Below, in pieces: positions 21,636 to 33,816 of a stretch of 64,000 nt of DNA. Made by a program: the position numbers and the translations under genes. The notes beneath the pieces were generated by a model. The model was not told the DNA's origin. It worked only from the letters and a program-made list of their open reading frames with translations, and made no database searches. The DNA comes from Streptomyces huasconensis (GTDB lineage Bacteria; Actinomycetota; Actinomycetes; Streptomycetales; Streptomycetaceae), in assembly GCA_004010275.1 (NCBI GenBank), contig RBWT01000006.1, positions 29,152 through 93,151 on the forward strand. Direction: 5' to 3'. Each line of letters opens with the position of its first letter. Position 1 is the stretch's first letter.

Positions 21636-23561
21636 ATGTGTGGCATCGCAGGCACCTACCTATGGCCGGACGGGAAGGCCGTGACCGACCGGCTCACCGA
21701 CACCCTCGCCCACCGCGGCCCGGACGGGGCGGGCCGGTACGACCACCCCGTCGGCGACGGCGAAGTACACCTCGGACACCGCAGGCTGGCCATCATCGAC
21801 CTGTCCGAAACCGGCGCCCAGCCGATGGTCTCGGGCGGCCTCGCCCTGACATACAACGGCGAGCTGTACAACGCGCCCGAGCTGCGCGCGGAACTGACCG
21901 CCGCGGGGGTGCGCTTCCGCGGGACCTCCGACACCGAGGTGCTCCTCGAGGCCTGGCGGCGCTGGGGCACCGACTGCTGCCGCGGCTGCGCGGCATGTTC
22001 GCGTTCGGGATCTTCGACGAACGCACCGGCGACCTGGTGCTCGCCCGCGACCAGCTCGGCGTCAAGCCGCTGTTCCTGCTGCGGCGCGGCACCGGCCTGA
22101 TGTTCGCCTCCGAGCTGAAGGCGCTCGCCGCGGTGACCGGCGGGACGCTGGAGGTCGACCACGGGGCGCTGGTGGCCTCGCTGCTGTACTACTGGGTGCC
22201 GGACACGCGCTGCGCGTTCCGCGAGGCGGAGAAGCTGCCGCCCGGGAGCTGGCTCAGGTGCCGGGCCGACGGCCGGGTGGAGCGCGGCCGGTACTGGAAC
22301 CTCAAGGATGTCGCCGCCGAGGGCCGGGAGCGGGCCCTCAGCGGCGAGCGGCCGGACCTCGCCGCCGCCGTCGTCGAGGAGTCGACACGGCGGCACCTGC
22401 TCTCCGACGTACCCGTGGCCACCTTCCTCTCCGGTGGCCTCGACTCCAGCTATCTGACCGCGCTGGCGGCCCGCCACCGGCCCGGCATCTCCGCGTACAC
22501 CATCGGGTTCCGTGCCGAGGACGCCAAGTTCGAGGCGATGCCCGACGATCTGCGCTACGCACGGCAGGTGGCCCAGCGGTTCGGCGTCGACCTGCACGAG
22601 ATCGAGATCGCCCCGGACGTGCTGGAGCTGCTGTCGCGGATGACGTACGACCTGGACGAGCCGATCGGCGACCCCGCGGCGATCAACACCTTCCTGATCT
22701 GCTCGGCCGCCCGGGAGGCGGGGTCAAGGTGATGCTCTCGGGGATGGGCGCCGACGAGCTGTTCGCCGGGTACCGCAAGCACCTGGCCAACCAGCTCGCC
22801 CTGCGCTACCAGCGCATCCCGCGGACCCTGCGGCGCGGCGTCTTCGCGGCCGTGGACCGGCTGCCGGTCGCGACGGCCCGCCGCGGGTACCGCTCGGTGC
22901 GCTTCGCGAAGCGGTTCCTGTCCTTCGCCGAGCTGCCGGAGGAGACCGCGTTCCGGCGCAGTTACACCATGTACGACCAGGCCGAACTGCTCGCCCTGGT
23001 GACCCGGAGCTGGCCGGGACGGTCGAGGACGTGCTCACCGAGCACGCGGACATCTACCACGACAACGACCTCGACGACTTCGTCAACCGCATGTGCCTGG
23101 GCGACGCCCGGATGTTCCTGCCGGGCCTGAACCTCGCCTACACCGACCGCTCCAGCATGGCCGCGTCGACGGAGGTACGGGTGCCGTACGTGGACGTCGA
23201 GGTGGTCGAGGCGGCGTTCGCCGTGCCCGGCGACCGCAAGATCGTCGGACGGCAGGGCAAGGCCGTCCTCAAGGAGGCGGCCACCTCCGTCCTGCCCCGC
23301 GAGATCGTGTACCGGCCCAAGGGCCTGTTCAGCGCCCCGCTGCGGGCCTGGATGAGCCGGGACCTGGCGCCCCTGGTGCGCGAGGTGGTGCACGACGGCC
23401 TGCTCGTCAACTCCGGGATTCTGCGCCGCGACGCGCTGGTGCGGATGGTCGCCGAGGACGCTGCCGGGCAGCGGGACTTCTCCAAACACCTGTGGCACGT
23501 GCTGACCCTTGAGCACTGGTACCGCGGCGCGACCTCCGGCTCCGGCCGGACCGCCCCCTGA
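21636..23561 (+). CDS. asnB: Asparagine synthase-like amidotransferase (three frameshifts)
   Basis: About 640 residues. The glutaminase domain starts MCGIAGTYLWPDG with Cys2 as the nucleophile; RGPDG and YNGELYN are present. The synthetase domain carries the PP-loop FLSGGLDSSYLTALA and VMLSGMGADELFAGY. Frames change near 21985, 22722 and 23020, with the family resuming each time. True asparagine synthases amidate aspartate. Copies inside polysaccharide operons are thought to amidate sugar carboxylates such as uronic acids. Since an AlgD-like dehydrogenase lies upstream, I infer uronamide formation. The C terminus (EVRVPYVDVEVVEAAFAVP, KGLFSAPLRAWM) is complete. Confidence 0.88.
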
Positions 23562-23598
23562 CGGGGCCCTGAAAGACGTGGAAACAAGAGGAGTTCGG

Positions 23599-25781
23599 GT
23601 GAAGCAGGTCGTACAGAACTACAAGAGCGGCGAGCTGGCGGTGCTCGACGTGCCGGTGCCCGGGTGCAAGCCGGGCGGCGTACTGGTCCGCAGCCTCTAC
23701 TCGCTGATCTCCACCGGCACCGAGCTGATGAAGGTGTCCGAGGCGGGCATGTCGATGGTGGGCAAGGCCCGCTCCCGGCCGGACCAGGTGGCGAAGGTCA
23801 TGCAGAGCGTGGCCACCAACGGGGTGCCCGCCACCTACCGCAAGGTGATGGGGAAGCTCGACTCCTACACGCCGCTCGGCTACTCGCTGTGCGGGGTGGT
23901 CGAGCAGGTCGGCGCCGGGATCGACGGCGTGAAGGCCGGCGACCTCGTGGCCTGCGCGGGCAACGAACACGCGCTGCACGCCGAGGTGAACTGGGTGCCG
24001 AAGAACCTCTGCGCCCCGGTGCCGGACGGTCTCGCACCGCGCCACGCGGCGTTCGGCACCGTCGGGTCGATCGCCCTGCAAGGTGTGCGGCGCGGTGAGT
24101 CGCAGCTCGGCGATGTGGCGCTGGTCATCGGCCTCGGGCTGATCGGGCAGCTCGTGGTGCAACTCCTGACCGCCTCCGGCGTCCACGTCGTCGGCGTCGA
24201 CCCCGCCCCGGACCGCTGCGAACTGGCGGAGCGCCTCGGCGCCGCGGCCTGCGGCGACCCCTCCTCGCCTGCCGTGGAAGCGGCCGTCGCCGAGCTGACC
24301 GACGGCCACGGCGTGGACCAGGTGTACCTGCGCCGCGGGCGGCGGCAGCAACGAACCCGTCGAGCTGGCCGCCCGGCTCTGCCGCGACCGCGGCCGGGTC
24401 GTCGACATCGGCAAGTGCCGCCTGGACCTGCCGTGGAACGCGTACTACGAGAAGGAGCTGGACGTCCGGTTCTCCCGCAGCTACGGCCCCGGGCGCTACG
24501 ACCCGGAGTACGAGCTGGAGGGACGGGACTACCCGATCGGCTACGTCCGCTGGACCGAACGCCGCAACCTGGCGTGCTTCCTCGACCTCGTCGCCCGCGG
24601 CCGTGTCGACGTGGAGCCCCTCATCTCCCACATCGCCGACTTCGACGACGCGGTCACGACGTACGAGCGCCTGAAGGACGGCGACTTGAAGGCGGTGGCG
24701 GTGCTGTTCCGCTACCCCGGACAGACGGGGGAGGCGGAGACAACGGCGCCTTCGGTGACCGTGCCCGCCGTGACCGCGCGGCGGCGGAGTCCGGCCCGGG
24801 CCGCCATGGCACCGGTACGCGTCGCTTTCGTCGGCGCGGGGAACTACGCGACGTCGATGCTGCTGCCCCACCTCGCACAGCGCGACGGCGTCACCCTGTC
24901 GACCGTCGTCACCACGACGGCGCTCTCCGCGGCCAACGCGAAGCGGAAGTTCGGCTTCGCCGAGGCGACCACCGATCTCGACGCCGTCCTCGGCGACGAT
25001 TCCATCGACGCGGTGTTCGTCGTCACCCGGCACAGTTCGCACGCCGAACTGACCCGCAAGGCACTGCTCGCCGGGAAGGCGGTGTTCGTCGAGAAGCCGC
25101 TCGCCCTCACCGAGGCCGAATTGACCGGCGTGCTCGCGGCGGTGGAGGAGTCCGGCAACGACCGGCTCCAGGTCGGCTTCAACCGCCGGTTCGCGCCGCT
25201 GCTGCGGGAGGCCCGGCAGCGGTTCGGCACCCGCAGCGGTCCGGCGAACCTCCGGTACCTGGTCAATGCGGGCCGCCTCCAGCACGGCAGCTGGTACCTC
25301 CGCCAGGGCACCGAGGGGTCGCGGTTCGCCGGTGAGGGCGGGCACTTCATCGACACGGCGAGCTGGCTGCTGGGGGCCGACCCGGACTCGGTGTACGCGG
25401 TCGCCACGCCCGGCCACGAGGACCTCCCGACCGTGCTGCGCTACCCGACGGGTCCACCGCCACCATCAGCTATGTCACCACCGGCCCGGCCGGCTTCCCC
25501 AAGGAGACACTGGACCTCGTCGCGGACGGCGTGCGCTGCGGCTCGACGACTTCGTCCGCGCCTCCGTCCACGACAGCCGCAAGCGGTGGGTCAGTTCACG
25601 GCTCCCCAAGGCCAGGGACAAGGGCCAGAACGCCGAACTGGCCGCGTTCGTCAAGGCCGTGCGGACCGGCGGGCCGATGCCCGTGCGGCTGGAGTCGCTG
25701 GTCGCCACCACGGCGGCCACCCTCGCCGTCCGGACCGGCCTGGCGAGCGGCGCGCCGGTGACCCTGACGAGGGCGCGATGA
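23599..25781 (+). CDS. Bi-domain oxidoreductase: zinc-alcohol-dehydrogenase-like plus Gfo/Idh/MocA (frameshifted)
   Basis: About 725 residues. The first part is an MDR-type dehydrogenase (GYSLCGVVEQVGAGIDGVKA, NAD loop VIGLGLIGQLVVQLL). After a linker comes a Gfo/Idh/MocA domain with VRVAFVGAGNYATSMLLPHL, the motif VFVEKPLALTEAEL, and GEGGHFIDTASWLLGADPD. Frames change near 24335, 25452 and 25532. This two-domain protein is repeatedly found beside heparinase II/III genes in O-antigen-type clusters, as it is here. It probably changes the oxidation state or stereochemistry of an acidic sugar, but no defined reaction is known to me. GTG 23599 follows AAGAGGAG. Confidence 0.82.
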
Positions 25782-27771
25782 CCGTGAGCGCGGGGAGCGC
25801 GGGCTGGTACCTGCGGCGGCTCTCCCGGATGGGACCGCGTGAGGTCGCGGGCCGGGCGGGCGACGCGGTGCGCAGACGGCGGTGGCGGTCGGCGCGGCCG
25901 AGCAAGCCCGACGTGACGGCGCCCGGTTCACCGCGGTCCTGCCCGCCGGGGCGATCGCCGCGGTCCCGCCGGACGCCGCGAAACGTCTCGTCGCCGAGGC
26001 GGACCGGCTGATGGCCGGGCACATCGAGTACTTCGGGGTGGCCCGCGACGACCTGGCCGACCCGGACTGGTGGTACGACCCGAAGACCGGACGCCGGGCC
26101 CCGTGGGGGTACGCCTTCGACGTGCCGTACCGGAACGAGGACGTGACCGGGGACATCAAGCAAATCTGGGAGCTGTCCCGGCACCAGTACCTCACGGTGC
26201 TCGCCGCCGCCTACGCGGTCACCGGGAACGACCGGTACGCCGAGCGTGTCGCCGAGCACCTGCGCGCGTGGTGGTCGGCGAACGCGCCGCTGCGCGGGGT
26301 GCACTGATCAGCGGCATCGAGCTGGGCATCCGGCTGCTGTCCTGGGTGTGGGTCCGCCGGCTGCTCGACGGCTGGCAGGGCGCGGCCGAGCTGTTCGAGG
26401 ACAACCCGGTGGCGCACAGCCAGATCTACCACCACCTGCGCTGGCTCGCCGCCTTCCCCAGCCGGGGGTCGTCGGCGAACAACCACGTCATCGCCGAGGC
26501 CGCCGGGCAGGCCGCCGCGGCCTGCGCGTTCGGGTGGTTCCCCGCCTCGGCGCGCTGGCGGGCGGATGCGGCTGCGCGCACTGGAGCGGCACCTGGGCGG
26601 CAATACCTTCGCCTCGGGCCTCAACCGCGAGCTGGCCACCGAGTATCACGGCCTGGTGCTGGAGCTGGGGCTCGCCGCGGTGGCCGAGGCGGATGCGGCG
26701 GGCGTACCGGTCCCCGCCCCGGTCCGGTCGACGCTGCTGCGGATGACCGACGCGCTCGCGGCCGTCGTCGACAGCCGGTTGCGGCCGCCCCGCCAGGGGG
26801 ACGCGGACGACGGCCACGGCCTGGTCCTGGACGGTACGGGCACCGACCGCTGGGCCTCGCTCCTCGCCACCGGGGAGGCCGTGTTCGGCCGTCTCGACTG
26901 GTGGCCGGAGGTGACCGGCACCGATGTGCGCACCCCGCTGCTCGCCGCGCTCATCAAACCCGCTCACCTGCCGGTGTCCCGCCCGGCGAGCCGACCGGAC
27001 CACTTCGCCGACGCGGGGCTCACCATCCTGCGCGGCCCGGACCTGCGCGGCCCGAAGGAGATCTGGTGCCGCTGCGACGGCGGTCCGCACGGCTTCCTGT
27101 CCATCGCCGCGCACGCGCACGCGGACGCGCTGTCCGTGGAGGTGCGGCACGACGGCGTCGACGTGCTCGCCGACCCGGGGACCTTCTGCTACCACGGGCA
27201 GCCCGCGTGGCGGCAGTACTTCCGGTCGACCCTCGGCCACAACACGCTGCAACTCGACGGCGCCGACCAGTCCGTCTCCGGTGGCCCGTTCCTGTGGACC
27301 CGGCATGCGCGCAGCCGCGTCCTGACCGCGGACACAGCGGGCCCAGCGAACACAGCGGGCGCCTCCGGCCAGGCCGTGGCCCGCTGGTGTGCCGAGCACG
27401 ACGGATACGCACCCTCCGTGCACCGCAGACGGGTTGAACTGGCCGCCGCGGAGCGGGAGTTACGCGTGATCGACGAGGTACGCGGCCCCCGCCGCTCCGT
27501 GCTCCTGGCGTTCCACCTCGGCCCGGCGATCACCGCGGAGCTGGCGGGGGACCGGGCCGTGCTCACCTGGAACCGGGACGGTGAGGACCGCTCCGCCGTG
27601 CTGGACCTGCCCGGACAGCTGAGCTGGCGGGCGCACCGCGGCGAGACCGAGCCGCCGCTGGGCTGGTACTCCGCCGGGTTCGGCCGCAAGGAACCCGCCA
27701 CCACGCTGCTGGGCACCGGTGTCGCCGACGGCGCCGAGGGATTCACCACCGTACTCAGGTTCAGGGACTAG
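25778..27771 (+). CDS. Heparinase II/III family protein (frameshifted)
   Basis: About 660 residues. An alpha/alpha toroid region includes ISGIELGIRLLSWVWVRRLL and SSANNHVIAEAAGQAAAACA. A beta-sandwich follows with the family signature HAHADALSVEVRHDGVDVLA, DPGTFCYHG and LGHNTLQLDG. Known members are polysaccharide lyases for uronic-acid polymers; Asn, His and Tyr in these motifs are the expected catalytic residues. Frames shift near 25920, 26305 and 26565. There is no signal peptide (it starts MTVSAGSAGWYLRRLSRMGP), so a cytoplasmic or membrane-side role is suggested, not extracellular degradation. The ATG at 25778 overlaps the previous TGA. Confidence 0.82.
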
Positions 27772-27779
27772 GGGGACGC

Positions 27780-29299
27780 GTGGGGAGGACGTGGCGGAAG
27801 TGGGGGGCTCCCGGTGGTGGCGCTGGCCCTGCTGGCGGCCGGCTGCGAGCGCACGCCGGACGCCCCGGACGCCAAGGCGCGGCCGACCGCCGCGCCGGCC
27901 GCGCCCGTGGCCCGGGTGTGTGCCGAGCCTGCCGCCGGACCGGCGAAGGCACCGGCGGGCGCGGTGACCGTCGACCCCGCGAAGGTCGGTGACCTGGCCG
28001 CGAAGACGAAGAACAGCCCGCCCCACACCACGTTCTGGCTCCGCCCGGGCAAGCACAGGCTCGCACCGGACCGCTACGCCCAGGTCATCCCGAAGAAGGG
28101 CAACCGCTACCTCGCGCGGCGGGCGCGGTGCTCGACGGCCGCAAGACCAACCAGTACGCGTTCGGCGGCACCGCCCGCGAGGTCACCATCCGCCACCTGA
28201 CCGTGCAGCGCTTCGTCGCGCCGCCGGACGAGGGCGTGGTCAACCACGACTCGGCCGACGGCTGGGTGATTGAACACGCGACGATCCAGTACAACTCCGG
28301 TGCCGGGCTGATGGCCGGTGCCCGCCAGCGGGTCCGCGCCAGCTGCCTGCGCGAGAACGGCCAGTACGGCATGAACGCGTACAAGGCCAAAGGGAAGATC
28401 AACGGCCTGGTGGTCGAGGGCAACGAGATCGTCGGCAACAACACCGACGACTGGGAGCGGCGGCGCAAGGGATGCGGCTGCACCGGAGGCGTCAAGTTCT
28501 GGGCCGTCGACGGCGCCGACGTGCGCGGCAACTGGGTGCACGACAACCGTGGGGCCGGGCTGTGGGCGGACACCAACAACAACGACTTCCGCATCGAGGG
28601 CAACCTCCTGGAAGCCAACGACGGTGCCGCGCTGATCTACGAGACCAGCTACAACGCCGTCATCCGGAAGAATACGATCCGGCGCAACAACTGGGTCGAG
28701 GGCCGCAGATACGCCGACCGCGGCGACACCTTCCCCTTCGCGACCGTCTACGTGTCCGAGTCCGGCGGCGAACCACGCGTCAAGGCCCGCACCGACAAGA
28801 TCGAGATCCACCGGAACGTGCTGGAGGACAACTGGTCCGGGATCACCCTGTGGGAGAACGCCGACCGCTTCTGCAACAGCCCGGCCAACACCTCCTCCGG
28901 CGACTGCACGCTGCTGGTGAAGGACACCGACCGCTGCGCGCGCCCGGCGATCGCCAAGGCGCCGCTGTACGCCGACTGCCGGTGGAAGACCCAGCGGGTG
29001 GACATCCACGACAACCGTTTCGTGCTCGACAAGTCGACTGTCGACTGCACGGTGAAGTGCGACCGCATGGCGGTCCTGGCCAACTACGGCACCTACCCCG
29101 ACTGGTCGCCGTACCAGGGCGAGCGGGTGGCCCGGGCGATCACCCGCAAACAGCACAACCGCTGGCACGACAACACCTACGTCGGCCGTGGAAGTTCGTG
29201 GCCCACGACCCGAGCCGGGTGCTCGACTTCGGGCAGTGGCAGGGCGATCCGTACCGGCAGGACGCGGGCAGCACCTTCCGCGCGCGGGACGGTGGTTGA
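27780..29299 (+). CDS. Right-handed beta-helix lipoprotein (frameshifted)
   Basis: About 505 residues. The N terminus holds a lipobox (VALALLAAGC) reached through a frameshift in a GGGGGG run near 27804, so the start is best placed at the GTG at 27780. The body is a parallel beta-helix with repeated short turns: WVIEHATIQYNSGAGLMAG, LVVEGNEIVGNN, VRGNWVHDNRGAGLW, FRIEGNLLEANDGAALIYE. Further shifts lie near 28115 and 29190. Such proteins include pectate lyases, alginate epimerases and bacterial uronan-modifying enzymes. Given the heparinase and AlgD-like genes, I infer a surface enzyme acting on the acidic polymer. Confidence 0.78.
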
Positions 29300-29300
29300 G

Positions 29301-30556
29301 ATGCGCACCGGCCCCATACCGGACACGGACCGCATACCGCCGAAGACCGTCGGGGCGGTCTGGGGACTGCTCGTCCTCAACACGCTCGGCTCCACCGGGG
29401 CGAAGACCATCGTCCCGCTGCCCCGCTCCCTCATCCAGATGGTCACCATGGGCGCGCTGGTCGCCGCGTTCACGCTGGCGCTCGCGGTCAACCTCCGGCT
29501 GCGCGTCCGCCCCAGCGCCTACGTCTTCCTGCTCACCCTGCTGCTCGTACCGAGCGTGATCTCCAGCGCGGACCTGGGGTCCGGGTTCGGCGCGCTGTTC
29601 CGCTGCGCCCGCCTCGCCCTCTTCGTGGGCACGCTGTGGCTGCTCAGCCGCTGGTGGGACGGCGGTGTCACGTTCGTCCGGCACCACATCCGGATGTACT
29701 TCGCGGTGCTCGGCTCGGTCGCCGTGGGACTGGCCGTCTCGCCGGGCGCCGCCCTGCCCGACCTGTACGGCGGGCGGCTCGTCGGCGCGCTGTGGCCGCT
29801 CACCCCGCCGCAGATCGGACAGTACGCCGCGGTCGTCATCGGACTCACCGTCCTGCTCCTCCTCGGCCGCCGGACCGACAAGGGCAGCGCGGCGGTGGTC
29901 ATCGTGCCGTCACTGGTCCTGCTCGCCCTGACCCACACCCGTACGGCCACGCTCGGCCTGCTCGTCGGGCTCGCGCGGCCGCGATCGGCTCGCTCGTGCT
30001 GACCAGCGCCGCCGCCCGCCGCTTCTTCGCCTGGGCGGTCCTGGGCGCCGTGGTGGCCGGGGTGGGGTTCGCCTCCGCGCTGCGGGCGTGGTTCCTGCGC
30101 GGCCAGAGCCAGGAGCACTTCACCAGCCTCACCGGCCGGGAGAAGGTCTGGGACGCCCTGCTGGCGGCGCCCCGGACGACCTCGGAGCAGCTGTTCGGCA
30201 TGGGCCTGGGCGACAAGTCCTTCGGCGGGCTGCCGATCGACAACAGCTGGCTGGCCGTCTACCACGAGCAGGGCCTGACCGGGGCCGCCATCGTGGCGGC
30301 GATCATCGTCGTCCTCGCCGGTGTCGCACTGCTGCGCCCGCCGTCGCTGTCGCGGGCCTGCGCGATCTTCCTGATCGGCTACTGCGCCATCGCGTCGTAC
30401 ACCGAGGCCGGGCTCGGCGACGCCTCGCCGTATCTGCTGCATCTGGCCGTGGCCGCCTCCCTGTTGGCGGCGCCCGCCGCGGCGGCGCCTCTCGCGACGC
30501 CCGAAGCCCCTCGACGACGTGTCCCGCGCTGGGCCCCGAGATCGGAGATGACCTGA
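29301..30556 (+). CDS. O-antigen ligase/polymerase-like membrane protein (Wzy candidate, one frameshift)
   Basis: About 420 residues with roughly ten hydrophobic segments (for example MVTMGALVAAFTLALAVNL, SAYVFLLTLLLVPSVIS, AIGSLVLTSAAARRFFAW). The large loop contains LTHTRTATLGLLVG and, later, GREKVWDALLAAP with DNSWLAVYHEQGLTGAAI, the usual Wzy_C/O-antigen ligase pattern. The frame changes near 29975. As the only such protein in the operon it is the likely polymerase joining repeat units on the outer face. It starts two bases after the preceding stop and overlaps nothing downstream. Confidence 0.8.
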
Positions 30557-30558
30557 GG

Positions 30559-31800
30559 ATGCACGGCATGCACGTGTTGGTGGTGCACAACCGCTACGCC
30601 TCGGCGCAGCCGAGCGGCGAGAACAAGGTCGTCGACCAAGAGGTGGAGCTGTTGCGGGCGGCAGGCCACCGGGTCGAGGTGTTCGAGCGGCGCATCGACG
30701 ACATCGCCGCCCGGTCCCTCCCCGCCAAGGCCGCCGTGCCGCTCCTGGTGCCGTGGAATCCGGCGGTCCGCGCGGAGCTCGCCGCCCGGCTGCGCGCCGA
30801 GCGGCCCGACGTGGTCCACGTCCACAACGTCTTCCCGCTCCTGTCGCCCGCGGTCCTCGCCGCCTGCGCCGACCTCGGGCGTACCCGCCGTCGCCACGCT
30901 GCACAACTACACCCAGGTCTGCCCGCCCGGCACGCTCCAGCGGGATGGCCGGCCGTGCACCGAGTGCGTCGGGTCGGCGGCGCCGCTGCCCGCCGTCCGG
31001 CACGGCTGCTACCGCGGCTCACGCCTGGCGACGGTGCCGCTCGCGGTCAGCATGGCGGTCAACCGGCGGCGCTGGTGGACCGGTGTGGAGCGGTTCCTGT
31101 GCATCTCCGCCGCGCAGCGCGACGTCCTGGTACGGGCGGGCATGCCCGGCGAACGCCTCGCGGTGAAGCACAACTTCGTGCCCGACCCCGCCCCCGACGA
31201 CCGCCGATCGGCCCCCGGCGAGCATCTGCTCTACCTCGGCCGCCTCGCGGAGACCAAGGGCGTACGGCTGCTCATGGCCGCCTGGGACGAGATCGCCGCC
31301 GGCGGCGGTGTGGGGCGTACCGCTGGTCACGCGGGGCGCCGGGCCGCTGGAGCGTGAGGTGAGCGCCTGGGCGGCGGGCCGGGACGACGTGCGCTGCGTC
31401 GGCCTGTTGGACACGGCGGAGTGCCGACGGGCCAACTCGCGGTCGTCGCCGTGGTGCTCCCTCGACGTGGCTGGAGGCGTTCGGCCTGGTGGTCGTGGAG
31501 GCGATGGCGGCCGGGGTCCCGGCCGTCGCCGCCGGCCACGGCGCCTTCGTCGCGCTGGTCGAGGACGGCGTGGCCGGGCTGCTGCACCGCCCGGGCGACC
31601 CGGCCTCGCTCGCGGCGTGCCTGCGCCGCGTCACGGCCGACCCGGACCGCAACCAGCGGATGGGGCGGGCGGCCCGGCGCCGTTACGAGCAGGACTTCAG
31701 CCCGGCCGTCGGGCTGGAGCGCCTGGTGGAGGAGTACCGCACCTCGATCGCGGCGCGGACGCAACCAAGGGGGACGGAAACCATGGGGGGCAGCAAATGA
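30559..31800 (+). CDS. Glycosyltransferase family 4 (several frameshifts)
   Basis: About 410 residues in several frames. Motifs in order are VLVVHNRYASAQPSGENKVV, PDVVHVHNVFPLLSPAVL, an internal Cys-rich part (PPGTLQRDGRPCTECVGS), ERFLCISAAQRDVLVRAGMP, LLYLGRLAETKGVRLLMAAW, and the donor-binding stretch STWLEAFGLVVVEAMAAGVP. Breaks are near 30880, 31305 and 31430. The Cys-containing insert is shared by a GT4 subgroup of capsule-type transferases. The donor sugar is unknown. The gene ends at a TGA overlapping the next ATG, so it is translationally coupled to the methyltransferase. Confidence 0.82.
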
Positions 31801-33032
31801 CACGATGCCGACTCTGCGGCTCGGCGGCGATGGCGAGCGTCGTCGATCTCGGGGCGACACCACCGTGCGAGAGCTTTCTCGCCACGGACCAACTCGATCT
31901 GCCGGAGCCCGCGTACCCACTGCACCTGCGGGTCTGCACCGACTGCTGGCTCGCGCAGATCCCTCCGCTGATCACGCCGGAGGAGACGTTCAGCGAGTAC
32001 GCGTACTTCTCCTCCTTCTCGACGTCCTGGGTGGAGCACGCGCGCACGTTCGTCGCCGACGCCGTGCGCAGGCTTCCGCTCCGCCCCGACGCGTTCGTGG
32101 TCGAGGTGGCGAGCAACGACGGGTATCTGCTGCGGCACCTCGTGGACCGGGACATCCGCTGCCTCGGCATCGAGCCGTCGGTGAACGTCGGCGCCACGGC
32201 GCGGGACGCGGGTGTGCCCACGCTCACCGCGTTCCTGGACCCGGCCACCGGCGCCGCCGTCCGCGAGGAGCACGGCCCGGCGGACCTGGTCGTGGCCAAC
32301 AACGTGTACGCGCACATCCCCGACGTGGTCGGGTTCACGCGAGGGCTGCGCACCCTGGTCGCCGACGACGGCTGGGTCTCCATCGAGGTGCAGCACCTGC
32401 TGACCCTGATCGAGGAGAACCAGTACGACACGATCTACCACGAGCACTTCCAGTACTACACGGTCGCCTCCGCGACCCGGGCGCTCGCGAGCGGTGGACT
32501 GACGCTCGTGGACGTCGAGCTGCTGCCCACGCACGGCGGCTCCATCCGCCTGTGGGCCCGGCCCGCCGAGGTGGCGGGCGAGCCGTCACAGCAGGTCGCA
32601 GACGTACTGGACCGGGAGAAGGCCGCCGGACTCCAGGAGCTGTCCGGATACACCGAGTTCTCCGCCCGCGTGGCCAAGGTGCGCCGGGACCTCCTCACGT
32701 TCCTCATCGAGGCCGCCGAACGCGGCGAGACGGTCGTCGGGTACGGCGCCCCGGGCAAGGGCAACACCCTGCTCAACCACTGCGGCATCCGGCCCGACCT
32801 GCTCCCGTACACCGTCGACCGCAACCCCTACAAACACGGCAGGTTCACCCCGGGCACCCGCATCCCGATCCTGCCGCCCGAGCGGATAGCCGCCGACCGG
32901 CCGGACTACGTCCTCGTCCTGCCGTGGAACCTGCGGGCCGAGCTGGTCGAGCAACTGTCCTACGTGCACGACTGGGGCGGCCGCCTTGTCTTCCCCATCC
33001 CGGAACTGAGCATTGTCGAGGTCGAGCGATGA
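31797..33032 (+). CDS. Sugar C-methyltransferase (TylC3/NovU type)
   Basis: An intact 411-residue protein. The N-terminal zinc-type domain has CRLCGS and CTDCWLAQIPP. The central SAM-binding domain has FVVEVASNDGYLLRHLVDRD and ADLVVANNVYAHIPDVVGF. A C-terminal Methyltransf_14-like part ends with YGAPGKGNTLLNHCG. This three-part layout is specific to enzymes that add a methyl group to carbon of an NDP-4-keto-sugar. It suggests the polymer contains a branched-chain sugar. It is preceded by GT4 with an ATGA overlap and followed by the cytidylyltransferase with another, so they form a coupled set. Confidence 0.9.
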   Translation: MTRCRLCGSAAMASVVDLGATPPCESFLATDQLDLPEPAYPLHLRVCTDCWLAQIPPLITPEETFSEYAYFSSFSTSWVEHARTFVADAVRRLPLRPDAFVVEVASNDGYLLRHLVDRDIRCLGIEPSVNVGATARDAGVPTLTAFLDPATGAAVREEHGPADLVVANNVYAHIPDVVGFTRGLRTLVADDGWVSIEVQHLLTLIEENQYDTIYHEHFQYYTVASATRALASGGLTLVDVELLPTHGGSIRLWARPAEVAGEPSQQVADVLDREKAAGLQELSGYTEFSARVAKVRRDLLTFLIEAAERGETVVGYGAPGKGNTLLNHCGIRPDLLPYTVDRNPYKHGRFTPGTRIPILPPERIAADRPDYVLVLPWNLRAELVEQLSYVHDWGGRLVFPIPELSIVEVER

Positions 33033-33816
33033 AGGTCGTACTGTTCTGCGGCGGTTACGGGATGCGGATGCGCAACGGCGCCGCCGACGACGTGCCCAAG
33101 CCGATGGCGATGGTCGGCCCGCGGCCGCTGATCTGGCACGTCATGCGCTACTACGCGCACTTCGGGCACACGGAGTTCATCCTGTGCCTCGGCTACGGCG
33201 CCCACCACATCAAGGACTTCTTCCTCCGCTACGAGGAGACGACGTCCAACGACTTCGTGCTGCGGGGCGGGAAGACCGAGCTGCTGTCCACCGACATCTC
33301 GGACTGGACGATCACGTTCGCGCAGACCGGCATCGAGTCCCCCATCGGGGAACGGCTGCGCCGGGTGCGGCACCACCTGGACGGCGACGAGATGTTCCTC
33401 GCCAACTACGCCGACGTCCTCACCGACGCCCCGCTGCCGGAGATGATCGACCGGTTCGCCCGGCGCGACGCCGGCGCGTCGATGATGGTGGTGCCGCCGC
33501 AGTCCTCGTTCCACTGCGTGGAGCTGGGCGAGGACGGGCTGGTGGGCGGCATCACCGCGGTGAGCGACCTGCCGCTGTGGGAGAACGGCGGCTACTTCGT
33601 GCTCCGCCAGGAGGTCTTCGACCACATCCCGGAGAACGGGGACCTCGTCGCCGACGGATGCGCACAACTGGCCAAGCAGGGACGCCTGGTGGCGCACCGG
33701 CACCGCGGCTTCTGGAAGCCGACCGACACCGTGAAGGAGCGCGCCGCGCTCGACGCCGCCTACGCCCAGGGCGACCGCCCGTGGGCCGTGTGGGAACGGA
33801 ACACCGCGGGGGTGAG
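33029..33816 (+). CDS. rfbF: Glucose-1-phosphate cytidylyltransferase-like nucleotidyltransferase
   Basis: About 260 residues. The nucleotide-binding start is LFCGGYGMRMRNGAADDVPK, a diverged G-G-x-G-T-R-M loop. LIWHVMRYYAHFGHTEFILC, FLANYADVLTD, ENGGYFVL and GFWKPTDTVKERAALDAAY follow the RfbF family closely, and the C-terminal RPWAVWE matches where that family ends. The enzyme would couple CTP and a hexose-1-phosphate to give a CDP-sugar. The stop is obscured by a G run near 33810; losing one G gives an immediate TGA. The next gene begins in the same place. Confidence 0.82.
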
